From contig CP136063.1 in assembly GCA_032622095.1 (NCBI GenBank), forward strand, positions 11,199,814-11,263,813: a stretch of 64,000 nt of DNA. The letters run 5' to 3'. The stretch comes from Siphonodentalium dalli. Its lineage: Eukaryota > Mollusca > Scaphopoda > Gadilida > Siphonodentaliidae. Within the stretch, counting starts at the first letter, position 1. Each line of letters starts with the position of its first letter. The notes beneath the pieces were generated by a model. The model saw only the letters and a program-made list of their open reading frames with translations. It did not search any database and was not told the DNA's origin. This document shows, in pieces, positions 23,460 to 35,928 of the stretch. A program made the position numbers and the translations under genes.

Positions 23460-24539
23460 CATTAGAGGAATTACCACACACGAGATGACCTAAACAAACC
23501 TGCCTACGCATGCTATAGAAGGTGAGTTATGAGTATATAGACTAGATGAGCCTTGTTTGTAACACATTCACAGTGATTCAGCAATTCCAGGCCAGGTAGT
23601 TCCGGTGAAACTCGAAAGATTTACAAAAGACTCAAAGAGTGTAAATCTTTCGAGTTTCCCCGGAACTAAGGCCAGGGCAGACTCATGCAGTGACTGAATC
23701 TGACCTGACCTGAGTCGCTTACTCAGTCACTGACTGAGTCTCTCATCACTCATGCAATAAACTTCGAAATTCAATTCTGAACGAATCAATTATATATTTC
23801 AATATATCTGTGATTTATATGTGTACTATTAAAGGGTTAATTTATAAACAAACTTACAAAGTCTTGTAAAGGGTGCCAGTTATCGAAACCAGATTTTTTT
23901 TGTAGACCAAACTGAAACCGATTCACGATTGAATCGATATTGTTAACTTTTCCACTGATAGAAAACTGCAACACGAAGATGGTAAAATGGATTTCACCGT
24001 GATAATGCAGTTGGGAAAGTATCACACAACACACTGGTTTGCACTGGTACACCACAGTAAGGACAGTTTATTGATAGTTTGTGTTGAAACTTGAGAAAAC
24101 AATCTGGTAAATTGATTCAATGATTGACAACATTTGCTAAAATTGCAATGCCAAATGGCACATCATCTTCAACTACATGATAATGCACTTCGAGTTAAAC
24201 ATGATAAAGCGCGCTGCACATGATGTGATAACTGATATGTATCGTAAGACAAATATCGGGCACCAGTTACGGGTCAAATTGTACCGGTAGGCCTAGCGTG
24301 TGCCGTGGAAAATCATACAACATTTTGTCGCACGTTCGGCCCCGCAAGGAATCAAATAATTTTGATTTTCTATATTGATCGAGTCGTGCGATTTATTCGA
24401 AGTAGCCAATCAGATTCAGATTCAACTCTAAATATGATCATCCGGTGATTGCATGTTTTATTTCACAACAACATGGCATCCATACAAAACAAAACAAGTG
24501 GACTGGACATCAGCAAATTGGTGTCTACATTTACATGTA
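23460..24539. other. Gene-free sequence with one strong hairpin
   Basis: No coding frame is supported. A hairpin at 23,599-23,666 has 26-base arms (gttccggtgaaactcgaaag...) around a 16-base loop. A ctgagtc-rich stretch follows near 23,690-23,750. Confidence 0.45.
23599..23666. repeat. Hairpin with 26-base arms
   Basis: The arms match except for one mismatch (gtgaaactc against gagtttccc). This could be a tiny MITE or an RNA hairpin; no boundary duplication is visible. Confidence 0.6.
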
Positions 24540-24931
24540 CCCTGCTGGACAAAACAAGTGTCCACTTAACCGCGGTGCGGTTAGACCGCGGTTAGCGTTG
24601 CCACCGCGGCTGAAATGCAACTACCGGTACACCGCGGGTCCACCGACTAACTACAGTTGGGCCGGGGTGTACTTGCCGTTCGACCATGGTGTAGTTGCCA
24701 CGGTGTACGTTCATTAAACTGAAAAAAGACGATGCAAACCAGAAATCTAACCACAGTGTACATGCCGTTCGGCCGCGGTGTAGTTGCCTTGCGGCCACAG
24801 TGTAATTGCTGTTCGGCCGTGGTGTACTTGCCGTTCGGCCGTGGTGCTCAACTGCAGTTACAAACTCTGACACCGCGGCCGAACGACAAATACATTGCTG
24901 TGCCAATGGACACTTGTTTTGTCCAGCGGGG
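24540..24931. mobile_element. MITE with 25-bp TIRs and GC-rich tandem core
   Basis: TIRs read ccctgctggacaaaacaagt... and, inverted, ...acttgttttgtccagcgggg, flanked by TA on both sides. The core holds variants of gccgttcggccgcggtgtag in both orientations. No ORF of its own. The TA flanks suggest a Tc1/mariner-type target, but the family is not identified. Confidence 0.7.
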
Positions 24932-25734
24932 TATGTAATATTCAGCTAATTGTGAATTTGTGTGGGGAATTAAATCAGGTACCTGTATAGCTTGAAATGA
25001 CATCGGCAGTGCCAGTGGTTTCAGACGTTGTTACAAAATAATACCCCTCACCCTTAGTTGTAACAGCTCGCTGTAATGCTTACGTGCCATGCCAATTGGT
25101 AAAATATTGTTTTTATGATAGTCAATTCAAGCTACAATAGAGCTCTACATATACATGTAGCTATAGTACCGGTACAGGACCTATTTGTCTGTAGAACTAC
25201 AAACACTTGTAATATTAATATGTATTGGAAATTTGTTTTAAATATCTGCGATAAATACACATAATTATAGACCTATACCTATAGCCTATACCATGTTAAT
25301 ATAACCCATTGCATTAATGAGAAAGTAAACAACCAGATCGTACAATCTGATCGTGTGCGTGGTCTACCGTAAGTGATAAAAATAGAAGTCGCAAGACTAA
25401 AATCGAACAGTGTGCGCACTCTGTTCCTATTATCGCAAGGGTCTGCGACAGTTATCGTGCAACAAATATCGCTTCGTGTGCCACCCGCTTAACGCCAAAG
25501 GGTAATTTACCATATTGGAAATTAAAGTTCTGACCTGGGTATCTCCCCCACCCTAAGCCCTGACTCAAACAACTTTTTCTCGCCGTTTCATGACTATATA
25601 AAGCAAAATAAGCAATAAAACCATAAGATAATGTTTTTGTCATGTAGGTGCTGGGCCGGGGGGTGGGGGATATCCTGACCTGGACATCTCCCCCCACCCT
25701 AAGCCCTGACTCAAACAACTTTTTCTCAGAAGAA
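24932..25734. other. Gene-free sequence with a local direct repeat
   Basis: A roughly 50-base segment containing caccctaagccctgactcaa is repeated in direct orientation at about 25,531-25,583 and 25,676-25,729. No gene is supported. Confidence 0.45.
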
Positions 25735-26820
25735 ACTTTTAGTCATTCCTTTTATTTAACAGTTCAGACTCCTCGAAAAGAAGCCATAGCACTTATTAGA
25801 CTGATAATGCAGCATTCAGTTGTTCAACCAGACTTGTAAATTCATGTCCAGATTGATGTTGTACCGGTACATATATGTGCATTGTATACTTAAAGTGTTT
25901 TATTTCTATTTTCAGTGTCAGATACTTCAGATCTACAAGCTGCTTTAATATCGCACAAACTATCAGAAGTTCAACTCTGATCTGACATGTACTGGTTTCT
26001 GACTAAATTTGCAAAATGGTGTCAGACAACTTCATTGAACCGGTGTAAAATTCACATTCTCAAGCAGTGATTAAATGGAACTGTCGTATCACGTCTGACT
26101 ATGATGACACACAGGTCAAAGCCAATATTTTCTATGTGTCCCTATGAACTCTCATGATGGAATGTGTGCTACTGGCAAAGACAATATCGACATGAACTGA
26201 CAAAACCGGAACCGAGATTGTTAAAGAATTGGCCATTCCAGCTTCCTCATAATACTAGAATGAAGTGTTGGGAAATGCAAGATATAGGAAACACTTTCTT
26301 TCCAAATTATTTGAAGTAGTCCTATGTGCAATGGATACCTTTGTGGTAGAGGCAATGCAAGGCTTCCACGTGTACATTGCACATATTGTGATTCTTGAAC
26401 CTGTCGTCACAAAATGAAATCACACAGGACGCTGATGCATATTTCTTTGCTCCAGTGCAAAACATCTTATAAATATACAGGCTATTTATTCACTTGTTCT
26501 AAAGAAAATATACACTCCTTCAATTCTGAAGAGCATAACTCTTGTTGTATAACAGTATAACGTTTGGAAGACGCCATGTAATTTACACTTGAAGGTGTAT
26601 GTCTTACAGAAAGTGTAATCAAAGAAGACACAAAGACTCCTAGATGATGTGATTGCCTTCTGATTAATAAAATATTGGTTCCAACAATATGATCACAATA
26701 TTTTAAACTAATTCCAAAATCACCAACAAACCAGAATATCACAATGGGGGTATATTGTTATTAGAATGAAATACCGGTAGTATTATTTTTATTCTTGCCA
26801 TGCTTGTCATGTTCCAGGGG
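25735..26820 (+). repeat. 1-kb dispersed repeat, block B copy
   Basis: Direct, diverged copy of 6,941-7,975, starting near agtcattccttttatttaac and ending near tcatgttccagggga. It marks the left edge of the second duplicated block. Confidence 0.7.
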
Positions 26821-27854
26821 ACTGAGTTGAGCCATAAATACCAATAGGCCAAGCTGATTGTAATTGGGCCTCCCTACCAAACCTGTTTACCCCCACCAAA
26901 CTCTAGTTTAGCACACATACTATATACACCTGTCAGTAAGCCCACCCTCGAAGATAAGCCCAATCTGGGGTTTTACCCTAAATAAAACATGGGATGGTCC
27001 TCGTAGATAAGCCCACCCTCATTTTTGAGCATTTGGAAGGTGAATACAATCACATCTTTCGATCCTGTATAATAGGAGAAGATACTCAAGCACATCTGTG
27101 CTTTTATTATTTTTTCCAGTTGTTTTTCTTAAATAATAAAGATGAATAATAGTACACACTTGTGTTAATTTTGTTGTGAATTATACACATCTTATTCTGT
27201 TCTTAGTTGTTGGATCAATCAGAGGCATCAAATTAATAAAGTCAAAGGATGTGTCACTTACTGTTCACCTGCATCTCACTGTTTTGTTTGTATAAGAATT
27301 ACAAGTAGCTTGAATAATAAGCATTAGTGTAACGCAATTAACTTGTGAACTCATCATACAACCCTATTGTGTTAACAAATTAATCCCAAAATCTACAACC
27401 TTAATCAAATTTACCCCAAATTGATCTGTCTATCACTGTTTCTGGTTATTATCATGTGATTTTATCTTCTCAATAATATAAATAAAACACATTATTTATA
27501 CCTTTATTCAATACAAAACATGGTATTGGTATAAAATATGAATGTAGGTTGGCACATGAACTGAATGTTTGCACATGGGGTGGGGGGGGGGGGGTGGGGT
27601 GGGTCCTCGTGAGTAAGCCCAGTACCCATTTTTTTTAGCAAAAACGTGCACGAGCCCCCACCCCCCCCCCGCCTTGGTGACAGGTGTATAAAGTATTAAA
27701 ATGTGTTGATTTATCAGTAATTTAGTTCAGTGTTGAACTTCTTTAGAAGGTATGCATTTGTGGTAGATGTAAACATGGAAATTATCCCAGGACAAATACA
27801 AACAATATCAGTGATATTTTAAGCATTGTAGTGATTTTATATCACTACACGGCT
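26821..27854. other. Gene-free sequence containing a possible long TIR element
   Basis: AT-rich, no coding frame. Inverted ends tatacacctgtca (26,933) and tgacaggtgtata (27,678-27,690), with taagcccaccctcg repeats inside and G- and C-runs near 27,580-27,670, suggest a 758-bp non-autonomous element. Confidence 0.4.
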
Positions 27855-29240
27855 TAAAATGTCCAGTGTTTTTGGTTGACTCGATGAGTTGCCAAGATGA
27901 AATTTCGCGATTCAGCTGAAGGAACTGTGTTAGCCAGCGCCTGTCTTGCAGAAATGTAGAGACAGGGGGTCAGTTGGAGATGTGTGCAGAGCGTGTGGTA
28001 ATCACAACAGTACAGTGTGTTACTGGCCGAAACTTTAACCACGTACATGTAGGGTATTTCACTGATTGTCATATCCTTACGCAATTGCACTCGTCCTATA
28101 AACTTGCGATAGTTATACACCCATGCCGTTTTGTGTACATATTTCATACCAACGTATCATATTGTTATATATAGTGGCAAGTGCGTCCATATGCTTGTGA
28201 CATACAATGTGGCAAGAGTCTGCTAAGTTGTAAGGCATTGCTATTTCTTAATTTCACAATGCATTCTAGACTTGGGATATGTCAAGCTATCATTACGCCA
28301 TTACACGTGTCCTATCAACGTGCGACACGAACACATACATGCGTTTTTGTATATATATTTCATACCGATCATGTGGTATTGATTCAATGGCAAGTGCATC
28401 CATATGCCTGCGACATACACTATGGCAATAATCTGTTAATCCGTTAATATAGTTTAATCATGGCTATATCCAAATTTCACAATGCGTTCCTAAGTAGGAA
28501 TCTATCGAAATTCCGGAAGGAGTGTCCACATGGTTGCGACATTGATCAACGCATCCTAGAAAATACAAACTGAAGTTATTTATTGATGTAGTAGCACAGT
28601 TTAAAAATGATAGATGTACACGGAACGTATTGAAAAAAAATAATCCAGTTTTAAAGTCGTGACAACCAGTAATTTGGTGCAATGTTTTCGATGCTGCCTG
28701 GTATGACTGCCATGAGTTTTGGTGTTTGGAGTCTTTTAAATTTAACAGATATGTCAATTATTGCAAGAAAATTACAATAAATGTCGCTAAAATGCTTAAG
28801 ATTTCCATGTTTTGTGGTTAAATATATGAGTCTTGAACTTGACATTTTGCGGTTCATTGCAGAAACAGAGTTAGGCAACACCCATTTTGAGACAACGGCG
28901 GAGTTGGAATATGTTGGACAAGCAATTGCGTAAGAATAACATTCTGAAAACAGTAACAACTCGCGATTGGGGTTTTGTGTATTTATTCCATCTCAAACGT
29001 GCGGTATTGGTTCAATGTCAGCGACACACACACATCGTGCTGTCCTCACTCATTGCAGTCGTCCGATATACTGATAGTAACAGTAACAACAGTACCACAC
29101 CCGTGCGGTTTTGTGTATATATTCCACACCAAGTGATGTTGATATATTTATCTAGTGTATGCATTCGTTCATATGCTTGCGACATACACTATTGTATGAG
29201 TCTGTCAAACCGTTAAGGGAGCTATGTTCAATCGTGGTTA
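27855..29240 (+). repeat. Tandem-unit family, block B
   Basis: Units of the same family as 8,900-12,290, with landmarks near 28,188, 28,400 and 29,171. The run is cut at ttcaatcgtggtta by the molluscan repeat and resumes near 31,353 (atgttacaatgcgttcc). Confidence 0.65.
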
Positions 29241-31352
29241 GTTTTTAGCTCACCTGAGACGAAGTCTCCGGTGGAGCTATAGTCATCACTCCTCGTCCGT
29301 CCGTCAACATTTCTTTGAACATCTCCTCTGAAACCGTAATGCCGAATTGGTTCATATTTGGTGTGGATGTTCCCTATGTGACTGTCATTCAGATTTGTTC
29401 AAATGAGGACACTGGGTCAAATAGTTGCGAAGCCAGGGCCATAACTCTGTAATTCTTACAACGACTTCTTCTCAAATTTCATTTGGCCGAATGGGTTCAT
29501 ATTTGGTACAAAGGGTCCTTGGGGGACTGTTATTCAGATTTGTTCAAATGAGGTCACTGGGTCGAATGTGGGCGGAGCCAGTGACATAACTTAAAACAAA
29601 TTTGTTTTGGTCAAATTCAGATTTTTTGAATTTTCACCATAATCTTTAATCTTCTGAAATTACAGAAATATTCCATTACCCCCCCCCCCTCCCACATGGC
29701 CCAGACCCACCCCACCCTGCAGTGGCCTGCACCCAACCAACATCCCTTCCAACGGATATCATTTCCAGCTTCCAACTTTAATACTTGTTCTATTTAAAGT
29801 TGCAGATATCTCTTTGTGGATAAACAGAGAGAAACACAGGTCATTAATCTAGATTAGAATAATATGTCACTGACAGCTTGTATAAACATACTGCTAGCAA
29901 TTTTAAACAAACTGCCTGAATTTAGTGTGTCTGACATTTGCAGAATGAGGTTCCCAGAGGGTGAATTTAGTGATGCTATCCCACACAGTGGGCTAGCATA
30001 ACCAAATTCACCCTCTGGAGACCTCATTTTGCTTAGGCCTCATCTTCTGGGAAGTATCTATAGTATCAAATTAACATTGTTTTTAGTTACATTTCCCTTC
30101 TAGGAAGTTTCTATATCCCCTAATTTGCAGAAGATAAAATTCATAATTGAGGTGCCCAATGGGTGAACATAAACTTCCAACTGCGGAACATCAATCTTAT
30201 CCTAGGTCTGCCATAGCAGTTGAGGGCCTTAGCAGAATGAGGTCCCCAGAGGGTGAATTTAGTGATGCTAGCCCAGTGTGCAGGATAGTGTCACTAAAGT
30301 CACCCACTGGGTCAAGTAGGTGCAAGGCCAGCTACATTACTCTTTCTCTCCATAGTAATTCATGATGTGTCTTCTATGCAAGAATCAAATAGCCTATTTT
30401 GCTAATATTTGGTATGAAATTACCTTGGATGACAGCTTTGTGAAAATGGGATCGCGTATAAGTCAAATAAGGGCAGAGCCAGAGACTTAACTAGTTCACT
30501 AGATAGTAATTCTTAAAATATGTTTGCAAGAACTAGTTGGCTTATTTAGCATGGAATGTTCTCCCATGACTGCAATTCAGATTTTGTTTAATGGGGTCAC
30601 CTGGTCAAATAGGGGCCAAACGAAGGACAGTTTCCCTCTTAATATGCTCCCTTCACAAGGACCATCAGGTCTATTTTACTGATATTTATCATATGTATGA
30701 AGGGTTCTTTGGTGTCTTGGATTCAAATTTATTCAGACGGGGTCACCAGGTTAAATAGTTTGGTACCAGGGACATAACTATATGTATGGAGCAATCAGGA
30801 GGATCCGTTAGTGACTGAGATTCAGATTTGTTAAAATGAGGTCAACCTGTCAAGAAATGGCGGGGCTCTGGGGAGTTAACACTTTTGTGTCTAATAAAAT
30901 CATTGAAATACCAAATTCATTAAAACATCTACCTTGGAACCACCTGACTGATTAATCTGACATACATGTATTGTGTTTTGGGTCCATGGATAATTGGGCT
31001 TCAGACATGTCTAAATGGTTTTAGAAAAAGGCGCTTGTGAGATTGAAAATATCCAACAATTGAGTAAGTTTGAGGTGTCAGTTGTGAAATTTCCAACCTA
31101 AGACTTGGGAGTCTGTAGCCCGGTCTGGAGGGGACTTTTTGAACTGGAGGAGGGGGGTGATCAGTAGTGTACATTTGTTAATTTCAAGGTGGATTTTCAC
31201 CAATCTATATATATGTGAAGTCTCTCTAGTCACATATCCTGTTTAGAGCTATTTCTTTTAAAGTGATTATGAAAAGTTCTGACTGTTGTGTTCTCCAGAG
31301 TCCCAGTGTTATCAGTCTTTGCAGTCTTAGTAGCGACCCACAGTCATTGACT
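29241..31352 (+). mobile_element. Molluscan AGCTCACC dispersed repeat and attached sequence
   Basis: Starts tttttagctcacctgagacg and carries the characteristic ttcatatttggt, cagatttgttcaaatgaggtcactgggtc and gcggagccagtgacataactta modules repeated several times. It interrupts a unit of the tandem family. At 29,938-30,033 lies an inverted repeat with arms of about 43 bases (gcagaatgaggttcccagag...), and another copy of that arm begins at 30,233. There is no ORF. I recognise the family as a common mollusc repeat; its mobility mechanism is not evident here. Confidence 0.65.
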
Positions 31353-32397
31353 GTCTTGTTAATGTTACAATGCGTTCCCGAGTTGAATGTGTTGATATTC
31401 CGGGAAGTGTGCCCATATGCTTGCGACAATGTAACTGGGCGTTGTTCTGTCAAACTGTGAAGTTGCCATGAACTCATCCGAATCCCTCCAACTTATGCAC
31501 AGAAACACAGGCAACTCAGAATTTGATAGGCGTTGAATATGTTGGGAGTACATTAATGCCCTAAACTATCGACTCCTTAACCACTGCAGAATTATGGGCA
31601 ACAAGCTATATTTTTGACTAAATCCTGAAAAATTACCCATAATTCTGCTGTTGTTAAGGAATCATTATTTAGGGCATTACTGTATATGATTCAGTGTATC
31701 AACATATCCTGAGCCATATACATCACACTGTATAGTGTGGTTGTGTCACATCATGTTCTCATTAGTTATTTATCACATTGTCGGTGTGCATATTTCCAAC
31801 GTTGCCGAATTTCAACACACAATGGAGCAAAGTAATTTTCTTATATCTAAGCAGGCCATATATTCAGGGTTACCAACGCGAATATATTGTTAGATATATA
31901 CATGTAGTGTAGATGTTATGGGAAAAGTGTCTCACAAAAGTACAACCTCTTGTAAAGTTCTTTTCGAACACGGAAAGAAATGTCATTATTTTCTGTATCG
32001 ATGCCAAAGCATGCAATTGCGACGACTTGTTTTGATACCACGAGATTATTTAAAAGCGATTATTAATATAATATTACTTTGGAACGCAAACCGCCATGCA
32101 TGTTCATTTAATCTACGTGGGCTTTATTACGTTTACGTATGGTCATATTACTCATTATCGCTTATATATGTGGAACAAAACAATACAAACAATCAATCTG
32201 GGACATTTGACGTTCGGCGCGTAGCCATAGGAACAGTCCAGTGCTCTATATCGCAATATGGTATCATCCGAATGGTCTGTTCTAAAAATAGACACATAAA
32301 TGGTCCCGATTTAATATTCGAAATAAAATCAATATTAATTCATATTTATTATGTTATACCCACGCAACTATTTAAAATTTGTTATTTAAAGAGATAA
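31353..32397 (+). repeat. End of block B: tandem-unit remnant, fold-back MITE and 3' half of TIR element
   Basis: 31,353-31,500 resumes the tandem family. 31,553-31,681 is a fold-back element. 31,795-32,150 matches 12,300-12,660. The end, to 32,390, is the right half of the 55,055 MITE family, closing with aaagagataatccatcttta. A 159-codon frame over the last part is not supported as a gene because it runs through these repeats. Confidence 0.6.
31553..31681. mobile_element. Fold-back MITE, about 130 bp
   Basis: Ends taatgccctaaactatcgac and, inverted, tatttagggcattactgt; inner arms gcagaattatgggcaa and ttacccataattctgc. Same family as 57,641-57,844. Confidence 0.65.
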
Positions 32398-32580
32398 TCC
32401 ATCTTTAAGCGTAATTGGCCTCCCATAATTATGATGTATATTCGCCATGATACTAGAAAATAAAAACCCAGAAGAATTGTATTCATAAGGCATAGGTACT
32501 GCAGACCGACTGTGCAGCCAGATGCAAATTTTATAAAAGTTGGGTACCCAACTGAAAGTTTTAAAACGTTGGATACCCAA

Positions 32581-33288
32581 CTAATCGAAATGGGGTGACG
32601 ATGACCATTTCAGCATTACTGGGGTGGAAGTAAAATTTTGTTCTGGGGACCTGTGGATTTTATGTGTAATCAGGTCACTCAACTGAGTAAATGGTTTCCC
32701 GCACACATTACACTGACGATCACCAATGTGGATTATCTTATGTTTCGTCAGGTGACTCGACTGAGTAAATGCTTTCTCGCACATATCACATTGATACGGG
32801 CTATCACCAGTGTGGATCCTCTTTTGTTTCGTCAGGCTACCCGACTTAGTAAATGATTTCTTGAACATATCACATTGATATGGGCAATGTCCAGTGTGGA
32901 TCATCTTATGTTTCGTCAAGTTACCCGACCGATTAAATGATTTCTCGCACACATCACACTGATACGGGCTATATCCAGTGTGGATCCTCTTATGTTTCGT
33001 CAGGCTACCCAACTCAGTAAATGATTTCTTGCACATATCGCATTGATGTGGGCGATCTCCAGTGTGGGTCCTCTTATGTTTGGTCAAGTTACCCGACCGA
33101 GTAAATGATTTCTCACACATATCGCATTGATAAGGGCTATCTCCAGTGTGGATCCTCTTATGTTTCGTCAGGCTACCCGACTCAGTAAATGATTTCATGC
33201 ACATATCACATTGATATGGGTGATCCCCAGAGTGGATTCTCTTTTGTTTCGTCAAGTTACCCGACCGAGTGAATGATTTCTCGCACAA
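32581..33288 (-). pseudogene. C2H2 zinc-finger array, downstream fragment (8 fingers)
   Basis: About seven full and one partial C2H2 fingers of the YQCDMCEKSF...[11 protein letters not shown] type with TGD linkers, ending in a 26-residue tail after the last finger. The sixth finger has lost a zinc ligand (CDMF in place of CDMC). There is no ATG: the frame opens with a partial finger straight after unrelated sequence, with a TAG three codons upstream. It is most likely the 3' end of the array at 33,580-35,015, separated from it by about 290 bases of non-finger and decayed sequence, or a duplicated fragment. Confidence 0.6.
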
Positions 33289-33579
33289 GTCAAGCTATAG
33301 TTCACTCTTGATCCATCGATGTTCGACGACTTTTCCTCACCAGTGGAAGCGACTGATGTCAATGATGCCTGTCATTACTCAACCACGTTGTGCCACCATC
33401 TACACTGTACAAGATACCGATCTCTGTCTCTTGGCTAAAGATATGCACACTTGAAATTATGTACAGACTGATAGTCAGAATACAAACTTCTCAACAAATT
33501 ATCACTCAACGTGTTGAACAGTATTTTCAGTGTGTGGATCGTCTTATAAATGTTTCGTAAGGTGACTCGACTCAGTAAA

Positions 33580-35015
33580 TTATTTATCGCACACATCACA
33601 TTGGTACGGGCGATCTCCCGTGTGTGACCTCTTGTGATAAGTCAGGTTCCACGACTGAGCAAATGATTCCCCGCACACATCACACTGATACGGGCGATCT
33701 CCAGTGTGGATCCTCTTGTGATTATGCAGTTGATTCGACCGAGTAAATGATTTATCGCACATATCACATTGATACGGTCGATCACCTGTGTGGATCATCT
33801 TATGTCTCGTCAAATCACCCGACTGAGTAAATGTTTTATCACACACGTCACATTGATACGGTCGATCTCCAGTGTCGATCCTCTTATGCATCGCCAGGTG
33901 ACTCGACCCCGTAAATGATTTATTGCACACATCACATTGGTATGGGCGATCTTCCGTGTGGGACCTCTTATGACTAGTCAGGTTCCACGACTGAGAAAAT
34001 GATTTCCCGCAAACATCACATTGATATGGACGATCTCCCGTGTGGATCATATTATGTTTCGTCAGGTGACTCGAACGAGTAAATGATTTCTCGCACAAAT
34101 CACATTGATACGGGCGATCACCGGTGTGGATCATTTTATGCTTCGTCAGGTTACTCATCTGAATAAATGTTTTATGGCACACATCACATTGATACGGTCG
34201 ATCTCCAGTGTGGATCCTCTGATGATTCGTCAGGTTACTCGACCCCGTAAATGATTTATCGCACACATCGCATTGGTACGGTCGACCCCCCGTGTGGATC
34301 CTCTTATGAATCGCCAGATGACTCGACTGAACAAATGATTTATCGCACACATCACATTGGTACGGTCGATCCCCCGTGTGGATCCTCTTGTGCATCGTCA
34401 GGTGACTCGACCTCGTAAATGATTTATCGCACACATCACATTGGTACGGTCGATCCCCCGTGTTGATCCTCCTGTGATTCGTCAGGTCGCCCGACCGGTT
34501 AAATGATTTCTGGCGCACATCGCATTGATACAGGCGATCACGAGTGTGGATCATCTTATGTTTCGTCAGGTGACTCGAGTCAGTAAATGACTTCAAGCAC
34601 ACATCACATTGATACGGGCAATCTCCCGTGTGAATCATCTTATGTCTCGATCGATCTCCAGTGTTGATCCTCTTATGTTTCGTCAGGGTACTCGACTCCA
34701 TAAAGGATTTCTCGCACACATCATGATACGGGCGTTCTCCATGTTTCGTCAGGGTACTCGACTCCATAAATGATTTCTCGCACACATCACATTGATACCT
34801 GCCATCAGTAGCGTGTATTCTCTTCTTATGCGACAACAAATATGTAGATGTGCTGTAATATTTCAAGCATATATCGCACTGATTTGAACGAGCACACTTA
34901 TGCTTTGTCTTATTGTGCAAGCTGTTTAACGAATCCACGTCTCTGTGTGACGTATTACCCGGTGTGTAGTTATCGTCTCCATTTCCATTGTTGAATTTGA
35001 TGGCTCCTCCCCTCT
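33580..35015 (-). CDS. Polydactyl C2H2 zinc-finger protein, probable last exon
   Basis: A continuous frame encodes about 15 C2H2 fingers of the [26 protein letters not shown] class, expected to act as a nuclear DNA-binding protein. The N-terminal part has no finger and no KRAB, SCAN or BTB domain. No ATG precedes the fingers in frame: the frame is open back to a TAG at about 35,014, where ctataatag/aggg could be a splice acceptor, so this is probably a terminal exon. Damaged fingers are visible: CDVR in place of CDVC, YHDVCEK lacking the first Cys, and an early finger truncated to LTKHGERP. The frame ends at TAA right after YQCDVCDK, yet FTESSHLTKH continues in frame behind the stop, so a nonsense change has clipped the array. 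It may be functional but shortened, or a pseudogene. Confidence 0.6.
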
Positions 35016-35399
35016 ATTATAGTTTGTAATAATGTGTCAATGATGGCCTTAACTCGGATTATCTGGTTAAGTTAACAGATAATCTCATGCAAGAGTTAAC
35101 TTTATCGAAAAGACGATCGATACCGTTATGTTACGAAATAATCGAATAATACGTGCCAAATATAAGAAATGTTTAAATCACTATAAAGGCGTTTGAAAAA
35201 GTGGTTTCAAGCAGCGGACATCAGAATAGAACAATACGACAATACATAGTTTACTAAAACGTTATTGAGTTTGCAGTAATTTCAGACCCACAGTTAAAAT
35301 ATTGGTATCTTTGAGCCAGATTTATTCAAAACACGCAACTGCTTGACTGTCACGTAGACCCCCCTATGATTTACCTGTATGTACCTGTATTATTGAGCC
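35016..35399. other. Upstream or intronic sequence of the zinc-finger gene
   Basis: No frame. It contains an imperfect hairpin (taactcggattatctggtta / taacagataatctcatgc, near 35,051-35,100). If the zinc-finger frame is a last exon, this is intron on the minus strand. Confidence 0.35.
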
Positions 35400-35928
35400 T
35401 TATAAGCTTTCGCTTGTTGTGGCTAATACGTTAGTCCTTGATTTCAAATTTGTGTTGCGCATGTCATTGAAATCGTAGTGGAATTTATTTTCTTTGTCTC
35501 TCCATTGGTCATTAAGAATTGATTTAAATTCATTGATCGTATTTGCCGAGACGCATATATCCGTTAGACCGTTCCATGAATTTATATTTCTCGCCACAAA
35601 ATTGTTGCTTGTCCTTGTACTAGTGAATAGTTCCTTTCTTAATTTTTTACTGTGCCCTCTTGTTCGACTCTCTTTATCCATTATCATTGGTATATCAGCT
35701 TCATTATATCCGTCTATTATCTTGAAAATTTGGATCATGTCACATCGTTCTCTCCTGTACTCTAGTGTTGGAATGCCTAGTTTCCTTATCCTTTATTCGT
35801 ACTGCATGCCCCTCAAGCTTGCGACTATTGTCGTTGCTCGTCTCTGTACGCTTTCTATCATGGTTTTGTATTTCTTATAGTGTGGGTTCCAAATGGATGA
35901 TCCGTATTCTAATACTGGTCGAACAAAC
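35400..35928 (-). pseudogene. Non-LTR retrotransposon (LINE) RT C-terminal fragment
   Basis: On the minus strand the frame starts with LFVRPVLEYGSSIWNPHYKK, continues through ESVQRRATTIVASL, has one in-frame stop after MQYE, then RIRKLGIPTLEYRRERCDMI, TRGHSKKL, VARNINSWNGL and FKSILNDQW. These are the landmarks that end the reverse-transcriptase ORF of CR1/jockey-type LINEs. The 5' part is cut at the boundary with the LTR at 35,929, so the gypsy element apparently landed in an older LINE copy. The remaining fragment has one stop and is dead. Confidence 0.8.

Noticed and set aside
31918-32397. 159-codon open frame
   Set aside because: It spans a duplicated segment and the 3' half of a MITE; the same sequence is not open in the related copies.
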